NCBI RefSeq assembly: GCF_048128805.1
Contig: NC_136020.1
Coordinates: 7,461,653-7,525,652 of the forward strand
Origin: Centroberyx gerrardi
Taxonomy: Eukaryota > Chordata > Actinopteri > Beryciformes > Berycidae
DNA: 64,000 nucleotides
Reading direction: 5' to 3'
Shown here piece by piece: positions 1 through 15,392 of this stretch (the first letter of the stretch is position 1; each line of letters starts with the position of its first letter). The notes under the pieces were generated by a model. It ran no database searches, had not been told where the DNA came from, and saw nothing but the letters and a program-made list of their open reading frames with translations. Both the position numbers and the translations under genes were made by a program.

Positions 1-79
1 ACTTGTGAATTGCTCTACCCCAACTGCACACATGTGTACGCATACACACATTTGTCCTTATATACTTGTGAAGATCTTC

Positions 80-405
80 CAGTATCTACATTACTTTCCT
101 CACCCCTGACCCTAACCTTAACCCTTACTCTAACCCTAACCCTAACTCATCTAAAACTGGAACTCTAAACTTGATCCTAAACACAAGTCCTAACCCTAAA
201 CCAACCCTAATTCCATCCTGTACCCTACACTAAACTTAATCCTAACTCCAACCCTAACCCTAGACCCAAGTCCTACTCCTAAACTAACCTTAACACTAAA
301 CTAGCCCCTTGAAGGACGGGCCAAAATGACCTCATTTTGCAAATATGTCCTCACTTTGAAGGTCTAGAACTCACTGGTTTGCACAAGGCTAGAAGTACAA
401 GAACA
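80..405. repeat. Degenerate CCCTAA-rich dispersed repeat (telomere-like)
   Basis: Between about 105 and 300 the sequence is a degenerate run of CCCTAA, CCTTAA and CCTAACT words, followed by a unique segment around 300-400 that begins CCCCTTGAAGGACGG. Units are imperfect and separated by other words, which is unlike a true interstitial telomere array. A shorter relative with AACCTTAACC and AAACCCAACC words occurs at 31590-31670. The block looks like a dispersed teleost repeat rather than a chromosome-end relic. Confidence 0.6.
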
Positions 406-899
406 CACACACACGCCTCACTCACTCCCCAGAGTTAACATTAACAAGCTGGCGCAAGCTCTGATTTGAACGGATCTCACTTTGAAAATACTTTTACTGA
501 AAAGCTGAAAATGGATGTTATGCTGCAGCAAAACGAGGCCCGCAACCCCAAAAAATGCAGCTTGACCGACGAGTAAACACAAACAAACATGACGTGAAAA
601 GCGGGCGGGAAGCGCAACCTAAGACAAACAATCTGATTTATTTTCAGAGCTTTGCGTGACATCATCATAACAACCTCCAGCAGCGGGCCGGGGCTAAAAA
701 TAGCCGAAGACGTCAATGCGCTGGTACATATATGTCCATGAAGTGTGCGGAGAACATTCCCCAGATAACAGCAGATGGCTCCCAGATTCGGGCCTCGCGG
801 GGGAATAAGTGGTGAAGAGCTCGCCCGCACACGCTTGACGCAAATCACTGCAGGTACTGGAAATCACCTGGGGAAAGCCGAGACAAAAGCTCCCGAATG

Positions 900-917
900 G
901 GGGGGGGGGGGGGGGGT
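900..917. repeat. Homopolymer G run
   Basis: An uninterrupted G run of about 18 bases. A second G-rich tract follows at 1491-1533 (several runs of 6-13 G broken by A and T). Confidence 0.9.
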
Positions 918-1933
918 TGGGGGTTAACGGGGGCGTAGGGATCTGTTTTGGCTTTACACGCATTGCGTACGTGAGGCGGTTCTTGACCCCCGTCGCAGAG
1001 GCCGTGATGGAAAAACTTTGTCGCACTCGCTGAAACGGACAGAGGCCAGCAGCTGTGTGTTTCGCTATGAGGCAAGCGCATTGTACAAAAGACTACTTCT
1101 GCATCCACTGTCGCTATCGTGATATTGCATTTCCTCTTCATTTCTGCTTTTGCAAATATAGGGAACCTCGCTGCAGTTCCGCAAAGCTGGTCCACAAGTG
1201 TGTTCACCTTCTGAAATCCACCAAAAAGTGCACAGTTCAAGCAGATTCAGTGGCACTGTACCTCCGCTGCAGCCCAGTAGGGAACAGCGGGGCAGAATAA
1301 TTCCCAATCTAGGAAAACCCTATCTTTCGTAACAAGTGCTTTCCAGCGTCTGATGGATGGGAGCCTTATTTCGGCCCGATGAAGTCATCAGTGTCGTGTG
1401 TGTGTGTGTGTGTTTCTCCGATGTGCATGATGAGCTTGGCCAAAGCCTGGCTCCGCTCCCGCTTGCCGGGCTTCTCCGCTGCTGTAGGAAGGAGAGGGGG
1501 GGGGGGGGGAGGGGGGAGGTGGGGGGGGAGGAAAGAGTCCACGACATCATCTCTCCAGGCCTTTTAAGGAGCTGAGGAGGCCTGAGAGCGCTGGCCCACT
1601 TTCCCATCAGAGCTTCCCAAGCCTCGTCCCCGCTCCCCCTGGGAGCCTGGAACACGGAGTGACTGAACACAGACTCATAGACACACACAGTATGGACACC
1701 AAGAAAGACAATAAGGATATGGGATGTGTGTTTTCATAACGTACCGAAAAACACCGTACAGAATAAATCGACTCAAAGGTTGGAAGAGGAACTACGTGGA
1801 AAGTAAGACGGTGGCGTTCCCCCGCCATTTGTTATGTGCGATTGTGAGGGAAATGGACTTCGAGTGGAAAGCGTGGTTATCATCTTGTCAAGGTTACACT
1901 TCATCATCTGCGTGACATTTTAATATTTGTATG

Positions 1934-2463
1934 AGAGAGAGAGAGAGAGAGGGAGAGAGAGAGAGAAACGAGGGGATCCTAGTTGCTGGCAGCAGTCGTG
2001 TTCATCATTGTATTCCCAGATGTTGTCAAGGGCCAAAGAGCTCAGTGTTCCGGAGCCCATCAGATAGAAACACTGAGGAGATGGAGAGAGAGAGAGAGAG
2101 GGAGAGGGAGAGACAGAGACAGAGAGAGAGAGAAAGAAAAAGAAAAGAAATAAAAGCGAGGAACAAAAAGGGCTTTGCTGTAGCGGTGACCCTCTCTGGC
2201 CATATCACTGCTGATGTCAGCGAGACCCTACATGGCCCCATTCTCACCCTCACCTCCCCCCACCACACACACACACACACACACACCCTGTACACTGCCT
2301 CATACATGAACCCTCAGAGTGGACCCACACACACACAGAGACAGGGAGAGATGGAGGAAAAGAAGAAGAAAAAGACGAAGAAGGAGCAAGTGAAGAGGGA
2401 GGGTGAGGTAGCAGATTGTGTGGGCAAACGTGTGTGTGTGTGTGTGTGTGTGCGTGTGTGTGT
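1934..2463. repeat. Cluster of GA, CA and TG microsatellites
   Basis: Within about 530 bp there are (GA)n tracts at 1934-1967 and 2081-2133, a (CA)n tract at 2263-2286 and a (TG)n tract at 2431-2463. A 178-codon open frame spans the cluster, but it is a product of the stop-poor dinucleotide repeats. Confidence 0.9.
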
Positions 2464-2860
2464 ATGAGAGAGATTGATAGAGGGGAAGTACCGATGCGGT
2501 GTGTGACAGAACAGAGAAATGGCGAGTGAAAGGCTGTTATGTTGGCAAGCTTGGTTCTTTTCACATCAGGCCCCGCTCCGCTGCCAGATTAGCTCAATGT
2601 GTTTCGATGTTTCAAGTGCAGCTTCAGACGGACGCTTTGAGCCATCCAACCCGCTCTATAAACAACAACCCTCTGTGAAATACATAACGAGTGATCTGGA
2701 CCAAGAAGATTTGTTTGTGCGAACAGAACCGATGGGATATATCACATCCCATCTAGTCAAAATGAAGGCGCATGAGGAATTGCTTTTTTACATTTAGCCA
2801 AACCATAACATCCGTTCAGTTAGAGTCTATATCCTGAATGCTAATGTTCTATGAAGCTCA

Positions 2861-3040
2861 CACTGCAAAAACTATTCATCTTACCAAGTCATTACGTCTA
2901 GTATTGAGTCATAAAATCCTATTCTTCTTAAAATAATTGAAAAAATAGGGTCAGTCAATGTCAATGGGGTGAAATTATTTTGCCTATTTCCAGTGCAAAT
3001 CAACAGGTGAAACTGCATTGGAAACAAGTGAATTTTTTCT
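2861..3040. mobile_element. hAT-like MITE fragment (CACTGCAAAAA end)
   Basis: The segment starts with CACTGCAAAAA, a terminus typical of fish hAT-type MITEs, and contains TTGGAAACAAGTGAA near 3017. The same internal word occurs at about 43080 in a second copy that ends TTTTTTGCAGT. The opposite terminus is not clear here, so the copy is probably truncated. Confidence 0.5.
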
Positions 3041-6000
3041 AGGCTTCGTTCACATAAGCATTTGCGATACGTCAATATCCCATGTATTTCAAGTTGAAGC
3101 TAGTTGAACTTTTGATGGGGCACAGGTGAGCATCATCCACTAACGGACTTCATCAGCCAATGAGACTGCTTCAAAAGGTGTCAAGACACGCCCACAACAA
3201 CGCAGCCTAGGTGGTTTCAACGCATACAGCATGCCTCCCTCGCCGTTCCTTTCCCCTCTTCGTCTCTTACTACAAGCTAATGCCCGGGATCTGGAGAGCA
3301 CTGCATTCTGGGAGGGGAGACAACATGTCCGCTGCCCCACTGAGCCCGCTCACCTCAGCTTTAGCCTGTGGCCCCGACTGCAAGGCCAGATGGGGGATGA
3401 CAGACCACGGGACAGCTGCAAGGCCCATTGCTATGTGGCAAATGCGTGCTGAAATAGCCAAATTAATGGAAGGGGCTCAAGTCCAAACCGGGGTTCAGCA
3501 CCGGGCTACATTTTACTGCTATGAGCTGTCATCCACCGGAGCAGACATCAATATTTACTGCTGCCATGGCACAGCGACGGGCGAAAAAAGGGGGCGCTGG
3601 CAGCCATTTTGGTGCCCTCCTCTAAGCCCCCTAACGTTATGCCAGTTTGAGGAAATCCCCCCTTCCGTGGCCCATTGTTATCCCACCTGGGGATTGTTGT
3701 TTCTGAGAAAGAGGCTCGAGTGTTACATAAATACAGAGCGAGATGTCCGCCACTCAGTGATTGTATAACTATGGGAAAGGCTGTCAGTGGCATATGCACA
3801 AACCTCACTACATATTGGTGAAGCTGAAGAAATATCAACCAAAGACCAAAGTAATCTGTTCTTTTCGATTTGATTGAAGGATTCCTACTTGGTCTGATTA
3901 GTTAAGACACAGCCTGGTTTTTACAGTGCCATAAACTTGGGAATGTGAAAGTGCATTTGAACATTTCACAGAAAAACGGTAAGGTGGAGAGGAGCTATTC
4001 ATGGCTCCTCGCACAAGGATATAAAAGGTAAGACCTGTTGTCTTGAATCATTATTTCTCTTGGCTAGCGGATCCGTGGGCCTCATGGGTGCTTCTCAGGG
4101 ATGTCACTTTTCTGCCTCATAAGCCCGACAGAGTGCTTCCTTGTTCCCATGGCAACCGCACTACTGTATACCTCACAAAACCTTTGCGCCCCCCCCCCCC
4201 CCTCCCCTCGCCCCCTCTCCGCCTCCTGGGTTTAGCAGATCTTCTCCTTCTGCTCGGGGAAACTTCAATTACCGGCAACACTTTTTCAACCACCGCAAGG
4301 CCTATTATGGTCAAATGAGACGATATGGCCGGCCAGAAACAGCGTCTCCTCCCCTGTAAATCTGCAAGCGTTGTCTCATGCTCGGGGTGCTGTGACAAGA
4401 TAAGGTCGAGGGGTCGCGCCTCCAGGTGATGTGTTTCCATAAGAGGCCGCGGAGAGGAAATGCACATATATGGTGTGGTCTTTATTTATTGCCGGCTCTT
4501 TTACTGGATGACCGCAGACTCTTCTCTTCTGCAAGCCCTGCACTTCTTCCAGTGTAGTGAAGCGCGGGGTCTGGGATTTAAGAATCCGGCTCTCTTATTA
4601 AAGCTACGTTTTGATCCGCCGTATGTAAGCAGAATGAGTTATATTGCGATGGCGCTGGGTTTTTAGTTCCCTCAAAATGCCATAACCGAAGCGGTAATCT
4701 GAGAGCGTTTAACTTCAAATGGTTGAGAGGCCTGGACACTGTAAGATGAACTTGACAGTTGGGAACACAAAGGGATTGTATGCTTTAGCGGGCCGCCGGA
4801 CAGAGCAGGAAATCAGGGGACGATTCAGCGGCCTTAGCATGTTTCCTATGCAGACGGGGAAGGGGGGGCCCCCACTGACCTATAACACAAACACAGGTCT
4901 ATCTGAACGCTTATCATCCAGCCTTGGGTTCCCAAACAGTGCTTTCTCTGTCTGCCTCACTGGGTTGTAGACATTGGCACTCTTACGCCTATAGTACTGG
5001 AACATCCCTCCCAGTTATCGGTTGGCTAATAAACTCCTCAGATTTGTCACGCATAAACCGTGGCTTCATCCCAGAAGGGGAGGGCACATCATGTAGCGTT
5101 TGGACTGCGAAGCTTCTGCTGAATAGAGTGTTCTAAAAAAGAAGAAGAAAAAGATTGGGCTGCGCTGGGCCCTTCATATAATGACCCAACAATGGAGCAG
5201 GCTCCATCAGTCACTAGAAGAGCATTAGGGGGGAAAAGGTCCAAACACCTACTGCATGTCTTCACTCACTTAAACTTCACCGCAGACCTCTTCTCATTCC
5301 TCTGCTCCCACTTCACTGGCGGAGGAAAAGCAGCCTTGCGAATTTGGAGACGTGTGCTACTTTCAAAAATAGAAGGCGAAAAGACACTTGCTTTATTTTC
5401 AAAATGTTTATAGGCCTGCGCCATAAAAGAAGTAAGTGAGGTAACACTACGGGAGAAGATGGATGGACGGACAGAAGCGAGGCGGGTTACCGCACACTGT
5501 TCCGGGCCAGAGCCGGGGAGTCCGGTCAGTACCGGAGCAGAGATGAGACTGGAAGGAGCAAAACCATTAGGCGTCCGGGACAGCTCATCAGCGGACTGCC
5601 CCCGGGGGGAGTAAGCGTTCCCTCTGACAATAAAAGAAGCCAGGTGCCTGTTCACCCGTGGCCGACACTATAAACACCACTCTCCCCGCAGTAAATGTCA
5701 GGCATAGGTAGGCACTGCACACCGCACACATGACTCATGCCACTGTGTACAGATTCCCAAGATGCTATCTGTCTTCGGGCCCTCCCCTGCCCCGGGAATG
5801 GCCTCGCCGCTTCCCTCCTTTAAGGGTAAGACGGTGTCTAGATGCCGACACTTTCGTCCAGTGTCGGACCGCGGGCTGCGTGCGCTTGACATTCTTGAGA
5901 AGCGTCCCACTCAAGGGTCCTGGTACAATGTTTCATCCTCACATCAATCAAGTTCCATCAATCGCCACCACAAAAACTCCATTTCGTTTTTGTTTCGTCA

Positions 6001-6804
6001 ACAGCAGTGCCACGGTGAATCATGAGAACGCGGAGTGGGGACCGTTTGACGCCAGTTTCTCCCACAAACTGCAGGGTCTAGTTTGGTCAGATGAAAGATC
6101 GTCCAGCATTGTGGTCAGATCAAAGATTGTCTCTTGTGTTGGACTACAGTTAGATAGTTGGTGTCCAAAAAGCTTCCCACTTCCTTTTTCCCACATCATG
6201 TCCCATTCCCATAGCCTGACCCTCAGCTCTCTCACCCCAAGCAGCGTTGAACCTTATGATCTCTGTGGTCAGATTCACCACAAGCTTAGAAGTTAGGTTT
6301 GATGAGATCAAGCTGTATTGTTTGGTAAAGACCAACAATCTGGCTTTAATGCAGAGCAAATGAATCATCTGCAATGAACTCTGCCAGAGCTTCTGGTTGT
6401 TGATCCAGTCAGCCACTGAGGTAAACTACAACCTGGCCTCCAGTTAGAGCTGGGAATGACGTGACACTTAACATTGTGATATTGATTCACAACACCAGAG
6501 GGTGCTGTTGATCGGGGCTTTAGAGTAGTGGATGAGGAGTAGACTGACTTTTAAACTATTGGATATAAAAATATGAGCCCAGTCTAAAAAGCTACTACCA
6601 GGCTACCAGGACTCCTATGAAAACATAACAATTCAGGGATTTTTCAACATGATTTTCAAAGTCTTCTGGGGTCAAATTCAGAAACCAAAAACATACTAAA
6701 ATATAGATTGAAATCAGCTGTGATTTGGTTCCACCTGATCTTGTTGAATTGACAAAAGTGAACAAATTATTATAATATAATATAAAATACTTTTATTATT
6801 ATTA

Positions 6805-6930
6805 TTATTATTGTTGCTGTTGTTATTTTGGTTGTTTATTATTATTATATTAATCATTACCACTTTATTATTGTTGCTGTTGTTATTTTGGTTGTTTATT
6901 ATTATTATATTAATCATTACCACTTTATTA
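6805..6930. repeat. Perfect 60-bp tandem duplication, AT-rich
   Basis: Positions 6805-6864 and 6865-6924 are identical, and the identity runs six bases into a third partial unit. The unit contains TTGTTGCTGTTGTTATTTTG and an ATT-rich stretch. It is preceded by a short (TTA)n run. The perfect identity implies a recent duplication. Confidence 0.95.
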
Positions 6931-8430
6931 CTGTTCCTGGGATGGGCGATCCAGGAAATTGACGTCACATTTTCACCAACCAGCCAACTTAGTGCTCTAT
7001 AGCCAACAGTACATTCACCAGTCATAGTCCCATTCTTCTTTCAGTGAAACGGTTTCTTTGTGCAATTCCAAGTACATTAAAAAGTCTTATCCCTAGAAGA
7101 TCAAGGTCGCCCAAATGTCACACTGTAAGCATACATCATACAGTAAAAAATACATTTCATCTATACTTCCAAATGTTTAGAGATATGTTTAAAAATATAC
7201 AAAAATCTGGCAAAAATGTATTTGTACATTTAGATAACATTAATTAGAAATAGCCTATATTGAAAATACATTTTCTTTGCTGCTGACAGTATATCCAAAA
7301 TATATTGTATTTTGGCCCTCAAAAGTATAAGAACTATATGTAAAATGTCTCTTCTCCTCTACGGCTACAGAAAATGTCACCTCAGAATTACTATCATTGA
7401 GGAAAATGAGCTCCAAAGTCACCTGTTTCCAAATTTAGAGACTGTTCAGGAGTTAATGCGCCCATTATATGCAGATAAACTGTCTGCAAACTCAGAGTCA
7501 GTTTGTCTGTTGGCAGTAAGCCTCCATGGGGAGTTAAAGTGGTCATTCCTGAGCAAATCCGCATTCATTTTGCCTTTTAGCTACAAATTCAAAAGAATTT
7601 CCATTCAAGTAACTGCATAGTCTTTACCAGAACAATGATTTTGAATAAATACTATTATAAACATGAACCTACAATAAAGCTCATTGCAATAAAACCATGT
7701 AAAAACTGTATGCTGTCTTAGGGTTAAGGATGACTATTTTTGGAATATTGTCATATTTCATACAATGTACACCAGAGGGAGACATGATGACTTTAACTCC
7801 CTAAAAGGTTTTGAAATCACTGATAGGCCTACTGGTAGCTTTTAATGGAGACAACTGGTCACATATCATTTGATGTTGTCCCTACTTGGGCCAAAATCTC
7901 CTTGGGCCAGAAGGATTTGAAGAACACAGGTTTCCTGGAGGTGTCATGTAAATTGTGGATTTTTGTGTGCGTGTGAAAACTTTGTTCATTTTGGCTATTT
8001 TCCGCCTCCATTTCATTCACAGGTATCCTGAATATTTTTTTGCAAACATGCTTTTCTGCGGCATTAGAAGCATATTGCATTGAAAAAGTAGGCAAAACAA
8101 TCTTGTGGTGTACGGAGTGTAACGTGTAAGTGTGAATCTACCAGGCAGGTATTCATTAAAGTTCTAACAAAATCTGGACAAATCACCCCTGGTAGACCTT
8201 ATTTACAAACAGATATCAGTGCATAATAAAAAAAAAATACCTATGCTTCATTACCAAAGTCAACTGCAGCAGCTAACAGTCCAAGGAGGTTCTATATATA
8301 CAGTCTCTATGGTCTCAACCGCAGTGCAAAATGGAGGTAGAGCGAGAGCAACTGTCGTAAATTGTACCACAAAGCATGTCTAAATTGTCGTGCAATTGCC
8401 CCTGATGTTCGGCGTGTGAAACCCCGTCGG

Positions 8431-8460
8431 CCTCTCCGTACGGCACCCAAGCTGAAGACG
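8431..8460 (+). promoter_or_regulatory. rps16: Putative non-coding exon 1 of rps16 with 5'TOP start
   Basis: CCTCTCC at 8431-8437 resembles the terminal oligopyrimidine start of ribosomal protein mRNAs. The short exon ends with AAGACG followed by a good donor, GTATGT, at 8461. The next exon starts after an acceptor (TTTCAG) at 8549, four bases before the ATG. A tiny non-coding or start-adjacent first exon is common in ribosomal protein genes. The transcription start itself is inferred. Confidence 0.65.
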
Positions 8461-8553
8461 GTATGTTCTTCAGCCCGAACCATTAAAATGGCAAAAAATA
8501 CATGTATTAACTGAGTTTTGATGTAATTATTGTGCATTGTGTGTTTCAGAAAC

Positions 8554-10858
<2,305 letters not shown>

Positions 10859-10877
10859 TCCCTCTGTACATTTTCAT

Positions 10878-10883
10878 AATAAA
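10878..10883 (+). terminator. rps16: Polyadenylation signal of rps16
   Basis: AATAAA lies 20 bases after the stop codon, with a T-rich stretch about 25-40 bases downstream. This implies a very short 3'UTR, as is usual for ribosomal protein mRNAs. Confidence 0.9.
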
Positions 10884-11739
10884 TTTGAGGAAGAAAGGAA
10901 TGCCGTTTCTGTCATTTTTTTAAAATTCATAAATTGTATAGATGGCCTGCTCATAACAATTTATTTTCCTTATACCTTATTATAGCAGGGATGTTTTCTT
11001 GCTGAATCAGAATCTATTTTTCCTCCAAATACAATAAATGTACAGGAATTTGTCTTGGTTTCACAGTTGCAGAGATGTAGCACTCTGTTAACTGTACATA
11101 CTGATGCATGATAATCCATTGTAACAGGACCTCACATAGGCCCAATCCCAATGTCCCCCCTATGGACTGAACCCTGAGCCCTCACAGACTTAATTGACGT
11201 CACCTGTATGCGCAGCTGTAGTGCCTGAGTGTGAGAAGTCATGAGGGCTCGAAATGGTATATGAGGAATGGGACAGCACTTTGTGGCATCACGTGTTGCC
11301 TTGATGACGTCAGACATTACTATCTCAGTTAATCAATTTGTAATTTAGTCTTTGTTTGCGCCTTTGTCTAAACAGCATCATTAAGCTAAAATGGAAAAAA
11401 AAGATTAATAATGTTAAATAGGCATAGGTATATATTTTGCAACATTGCAAAGTTTATACTGTGCTAATGGATATAGAAAATACTCAATACAAAACAATAT
11501 GTAAAATATGTAAAAAAAAAAAAAAATAGACATGGACTGCATATCACTCAGGCATAGTGTCCTGGATACTGAGATGCATATGGACCAACAGTTGACAGTA
11601 ACGTGAGTTGTAATGCACATCAATTCACCTTGGCTACTAGATGTAGTGTCAGCTTGTTTGCAGTTCTGGGGGAGCCTCTGAATATTAAGCCACCAGTATG
11701 CTTTGTCAGCTTCAATATTGCACACAAAAAGAAATTAAA

Positions 11740-11835
11740 CTAATTGGTGTCCTTGAGCAAAACACTGAATCCCCACCAGCTCCAGGGTTGCTGCTCTGTA
11801 GCTGACCTCTGACCTCTGAGGGGGATGAGACAAAG
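11740..11835. mobile_element. Fish SINE-like fragment
   Basis: The words CCTTGAGCAAAACACTGAAT, CAGCTCCAGGG and GCTGACCTCTGACCTCTG in this order are typical of a widespread teleost SINE body. Neither the 5' promoter part nor the tail is clear, so this is a fragment. The family name is not assigned. Confidence 0.5.
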
Positions 11836-12487
11836 GAGAACTTCCTTACAGGCATCACTAAAATTAAAGTGAAACTGCTTTATTATGTACAAGTAGTTTG
11901 TAGTTTCTGCACATAACCACCCGGAATACTTGACATGTAGTTAGCTGCTGAAAAAACACTATAGAGGCTTCCACCAAAATCTATATAGGCCTACATCAGT
12001 ATTATTATAGTTGTGGGTTTTTCAGTAGTTTTTTTTTATGTAGTTTTCAAATTTTATTACAGTTTCAATTTCATGTGGGTTTGTATGTTTAATTTTGTGT
12101 GTTTATTTTACAAATGTTTTATTTTAGTTTTTATTTAATTTCAGTTCTAGTTTTAGTATTTTTGGTAGGCCTGGTATTTTTCAAAGGTATAATGATAGAA
12201 GTTCAGAACAGGTATTTTTGTTTGAAACGGATATTGTGTGATACAAATAAATCAAATTCTTATAAAAAATTATTTACATACATTTTTAAAATAGCACTGT
12301 AAAAATAGCCCAAATTCTCTGCCCAAAATTCATTCTTTTTTTACCCTGCACATAAGCAAAAAGAAAAAATCTAAATCATTTCATAAGTCTTGTTTATGTT
12401 CTTATTTCAGTTTTTTAACACCTAGTTTTCATCTGAGTTTTAGTTTACTATAAGTTTACCTGCATGATAGTTCCAGCAGACCTTTCA

Positions 12488-12502
12488 CCAGCAGAGGGTG
12501 CT
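12488..12502 (+). promoter_or_regulatory. CTCF-like motif
   Basis: CCAGCAGAGGGTGCT matches the vertebrate CTCF core (CCASYAGRKGGCRSY) at 14 of 15 positions. It lies between rps16 and the myogenic genes, where a boundary would make sense. A shorter look-alike, CCAGAGGGTGCT, is near 6487. A motif match alone does not show occupancy. Confidence 0.35.
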
Positions 12503-13347
12503 ATAACACAATGGTGAACGGATAGTACAAATGTAATGCATTAGTCCCCCACCACAAGCCATTAGAAAACATATGTTCAACTGGCTTGCTGCCATTTCAG
12601 AAAGGTTCTGTTATAGTCCTATGACAGATCAAGGAATACATAATTAAAGAATACACATCTGACCACAGTTCCACAGTGTGTTCGGCCTTGCCAAAATGCC
12701 TTCCAGCAAGTCACCTAAATCCACTTGTTTGGATAAAGTAGCTCAACTGCCAAGTCTAGCAGTGGTACCCAGGCTCATTCTGCTGGCACTCTGCTTTAAA
12801 CAAGAGGGGTTGCAACAGTCTCTGCAACAGACCGCTGTGCTGTGCAGGGAGAGAGAGGTAGACTGATATACCAGGCCGGTGTTGGCCTTGTTATAAAAAT
12901 CAGATATTGACCAGACAGTGTCTTCCACTGCTGATATGATGGACCTTCATATCAATATTTCACTTGACCCCCTGCAGGTGTCAGTGTGTAAAACCTGCGA
13001 TGAAACCTGTCCCACCCTGCCTTAAAGGAGATTTCAGTGGAGAGTTTTAGAGTTGCATGATGGTCTAAATGCAGTTTCAGAGGCTTTTCCACCCTGAAAA
13101 GAATGCAATTCTGGGGGAAAACTCTGAATCCTAGTAATTGTTGGAATTGTTTGTAATGAAAATGGTCCAATTTTAAGATTCTGACTATGGGCTACTAGCT
13201 CCTGCTTCTTGATTACAGCTCACTCACTGCTCGCCACATCATTTTCCATAACAGCTCGCAGTTTTACAGTAAATTGCAGCGTCATTTCCTCATTTTCTGT
13301 TAAACGCTCGCTTGTTATTGCTATTCGTTCTCTCCCCCCAGTGATGA

Positions 13348-15392
13348 TGCACACACACACACACACACACACACCACGCCACCGCAACATTACGAGAGTG
13401 ATGAGGTGAGCTGAGCTGAGGCCCAGATGTTGTTGCCTCTCTGTGGGCAGCGAGCAGCAGCCGTTCCCGCTCGGCGAGCTCCCGGGGGACCGGGCCTGTT
13501 TACAGCCCTCCAATAATCAACACAGCGGGGAGGCCCCACTCCCCACTGCTACTGTTGTTTACTACTGTTTATTCTCCGCCCCTGCCTACCGCATCACCTC
13601 CAAAGGCCATACTGCTACATACTGCTGGAAGTGGCCGTGTCGCCTGCAGCAGGAATAGGGATGGACAACAGGGACTAAATGAATGTGGATAATGCAGTGA
13701 GTTTATGGGGAGCAGAGGAGAGAAATACTGTGTCGAAATCGCTGTTTGTATCTATTTCTCTCTCTCTCTCTGATGGCAAAATTGGTTTCCATTTCCCTTT
13801 CCTCAAAATAATGTCTGCATATTATGGCTTAAGTATGGCTGTAATGGATTATATGTCATGGGAGTACAGCCATTGGTTTGCAAAATAGGGAAACTGTAAC
13901 TGAAATCAGCCAGTAATAAGATCATAGTGCTATTGAAATTGCAACCTGTAAAATATGTTGTTTATTTATCTTTATATTCTAAAGACTTACTAAATCAGAT
14001 TTCTGAGGTGTGCTATAATGGATTATGCTGCTCCTATTCTAAACAGGCAACCAGTAATATATCTATTAGATTATTTTTTTAAATTAATGAATCCACCCCT
14101 GATTATGGCCGATAACTCTGATAACTTCTGACAATCCAGGCCAGTGTAGCCCAGAGTGTGAAATGTTAGTATGGTGCGTGCCGATCGAATGTAATTTGTA
14201 GAACCAGATGTAACACAAAAGGATATCGCTGTTGTCGTGTGGAAACCTCGTAACTCCAATTTAGGTGATTTTCATGTCTTAACTTCACTGGAAGGATTAC
14301 ATGCTCCTCTATGGATTGAGAAAGTCTGACAACCCCTTTGGCCTTTAACCCCTTTTAAAACCCTACTGGATAAACTCCAGAATGCACGGCAGTCAATCTG
14401 AAAACAAGGCTGCGTTTATTCGTTCCTGAAAAGCTGACATTTGGGAGATCCGTGGTTTTCGCCCGACAGCAAAGACGTGCATCATGCCGGTGCCTGTATT
14501 GATTTGTTTTCCTCCCTGTTTACCTCTGGAGTTCCATTAACAAGGCTCTGCTTCTGTTCTGTCCACCTAGACCGCCGAGTGTATCCATTTTCCAAGGAAG
14601 CTGAAAACTGAGGGGCCGTAACGGTAAATTAAACAAATGATTCAATTTAGAACGCGGGGGTGTCTGAATTATTTTCCGCCCAACTAGACATAGTGTAATT
14701 CTTTTAGGTGTCTAAATTCTGTCATTTAGTGTGCAGGATTTATGCCTTTATGGCTGAGTGCACACGCACACACACACACACACACACACACTGAACCTAG
14801 CACCTGCCTTTCCTCTGTTAACACTTCTGCCTCTCTAGGTCTCCAAATCACACAAACACTGAGGTGTTAGGCCAGGATGCATTTTGTCATCACTTGCACT
14901 GCATCCACACATCTCTCCACACACACACACACACTCCTATTAACACATGAAAGCATACGCACACACACACACCCACACACATGCCCACAAAACGGGCTTA
15001 ATGCATGACCTACATTCACTTTCGGTATCAGGATCCTTGCTGCAGAGAGAGAGAGAGAGAGAGAGAGGGAGGACTGTTCATTAACATATATTGACCACTG
15101 CTGTTTTCCTCCTCCTCCTCCTCCTCCTCCTCCTCTTCCCTACAGCAGTTCCAGTCCTTGTCGAGCCTCATTGCCCAGGAAGAGTAAACAACAATTGGCT
15201 GAGGATCAGGGGACAGTAGCGGGCAGCAACAAATGTTGGCTTCGCTGGAGAGGAAATGTAGCTTAGCCAAGCGACACGCCGCTGTTTGGGCCCGAGAGTG
15301 ATAATGAGGAGCTAGCTGCTTATCTATTGGATTGTCCTTTGGGGGGGGGGGGGGGGGGGGGATCTGTGAGTGTGTGTGTGTGTGTGTGTGTA
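13348..15392. repeat. Series of CA, GA, CCT and GT microsatellites and a G run
   Basis: (CA)n at 13348-13373 and 14762-14791, further CA tracts near 14921-14985, (GA)n at 15043-15068, (CCT)n at 15108-15136, a G run of about 20 bases at 15341-15361 and (GT)n at 15369-15391. A (GT)n tract follows at 15546-15570. Sequence between them is unique and non-coding as far as can be seen. Confidence 0.85.
14243..14390. mobile_element. Dispersed repeat copy (pair with 24401-24525)
   Basis: The order of words CTCGTAACTCCAATTTAGG, GGTGATTTTCATG, GATTGAGAAAGTC and TGGATAAACTC is repeated with divergence at 24401-24525. Two copies on the same strand show a dispersed element of unknown class, probably a MITE. 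Confidence 0.5.

Larger units (their letters stand above)
1..8430. other. Intergenic stretch upstream of rps16
   Basis: No exon with recognisable protein homology or paired splice sites was found on either strand. The stretch holds telomere-like degenerate repeats (80-405), homopolymer G runs (900-917, 1491-1533), GA/CA/TG microsatellites (1934-2463), a hAT-like MITE fragment (2861-3040), a C-rich tract (4187-4222) and a 60-bp tandem duplication (6805-6930). Open frames of up to 188 codons occur (for example 5730-6296) but lack family motifs and look like chance. An exon of an unknown gene could be missed without transcript data. Confidence 0.6.

Noticed and set aside
105-300. Interstitial telomere (TTAGGG)n
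   Set aside because: Only a few exact CCCTAA units in a highly degenerate run, followed by a non-telomeric body; it fits a dispersed repeat better.
1931-2467. A 178-codon Arg/Glu-rich open frame
   Set aside because: Driven by (GA)n and (CA)n microsatellites.
3211-3768. A 185-codon plus-strand open frame upstream of rps16
   Set aside because: No recognisable family motif, no promoter or polyadenylation context, and overlapping open frames of similar size on both strands. Its length is within chance for a 64-kb window.
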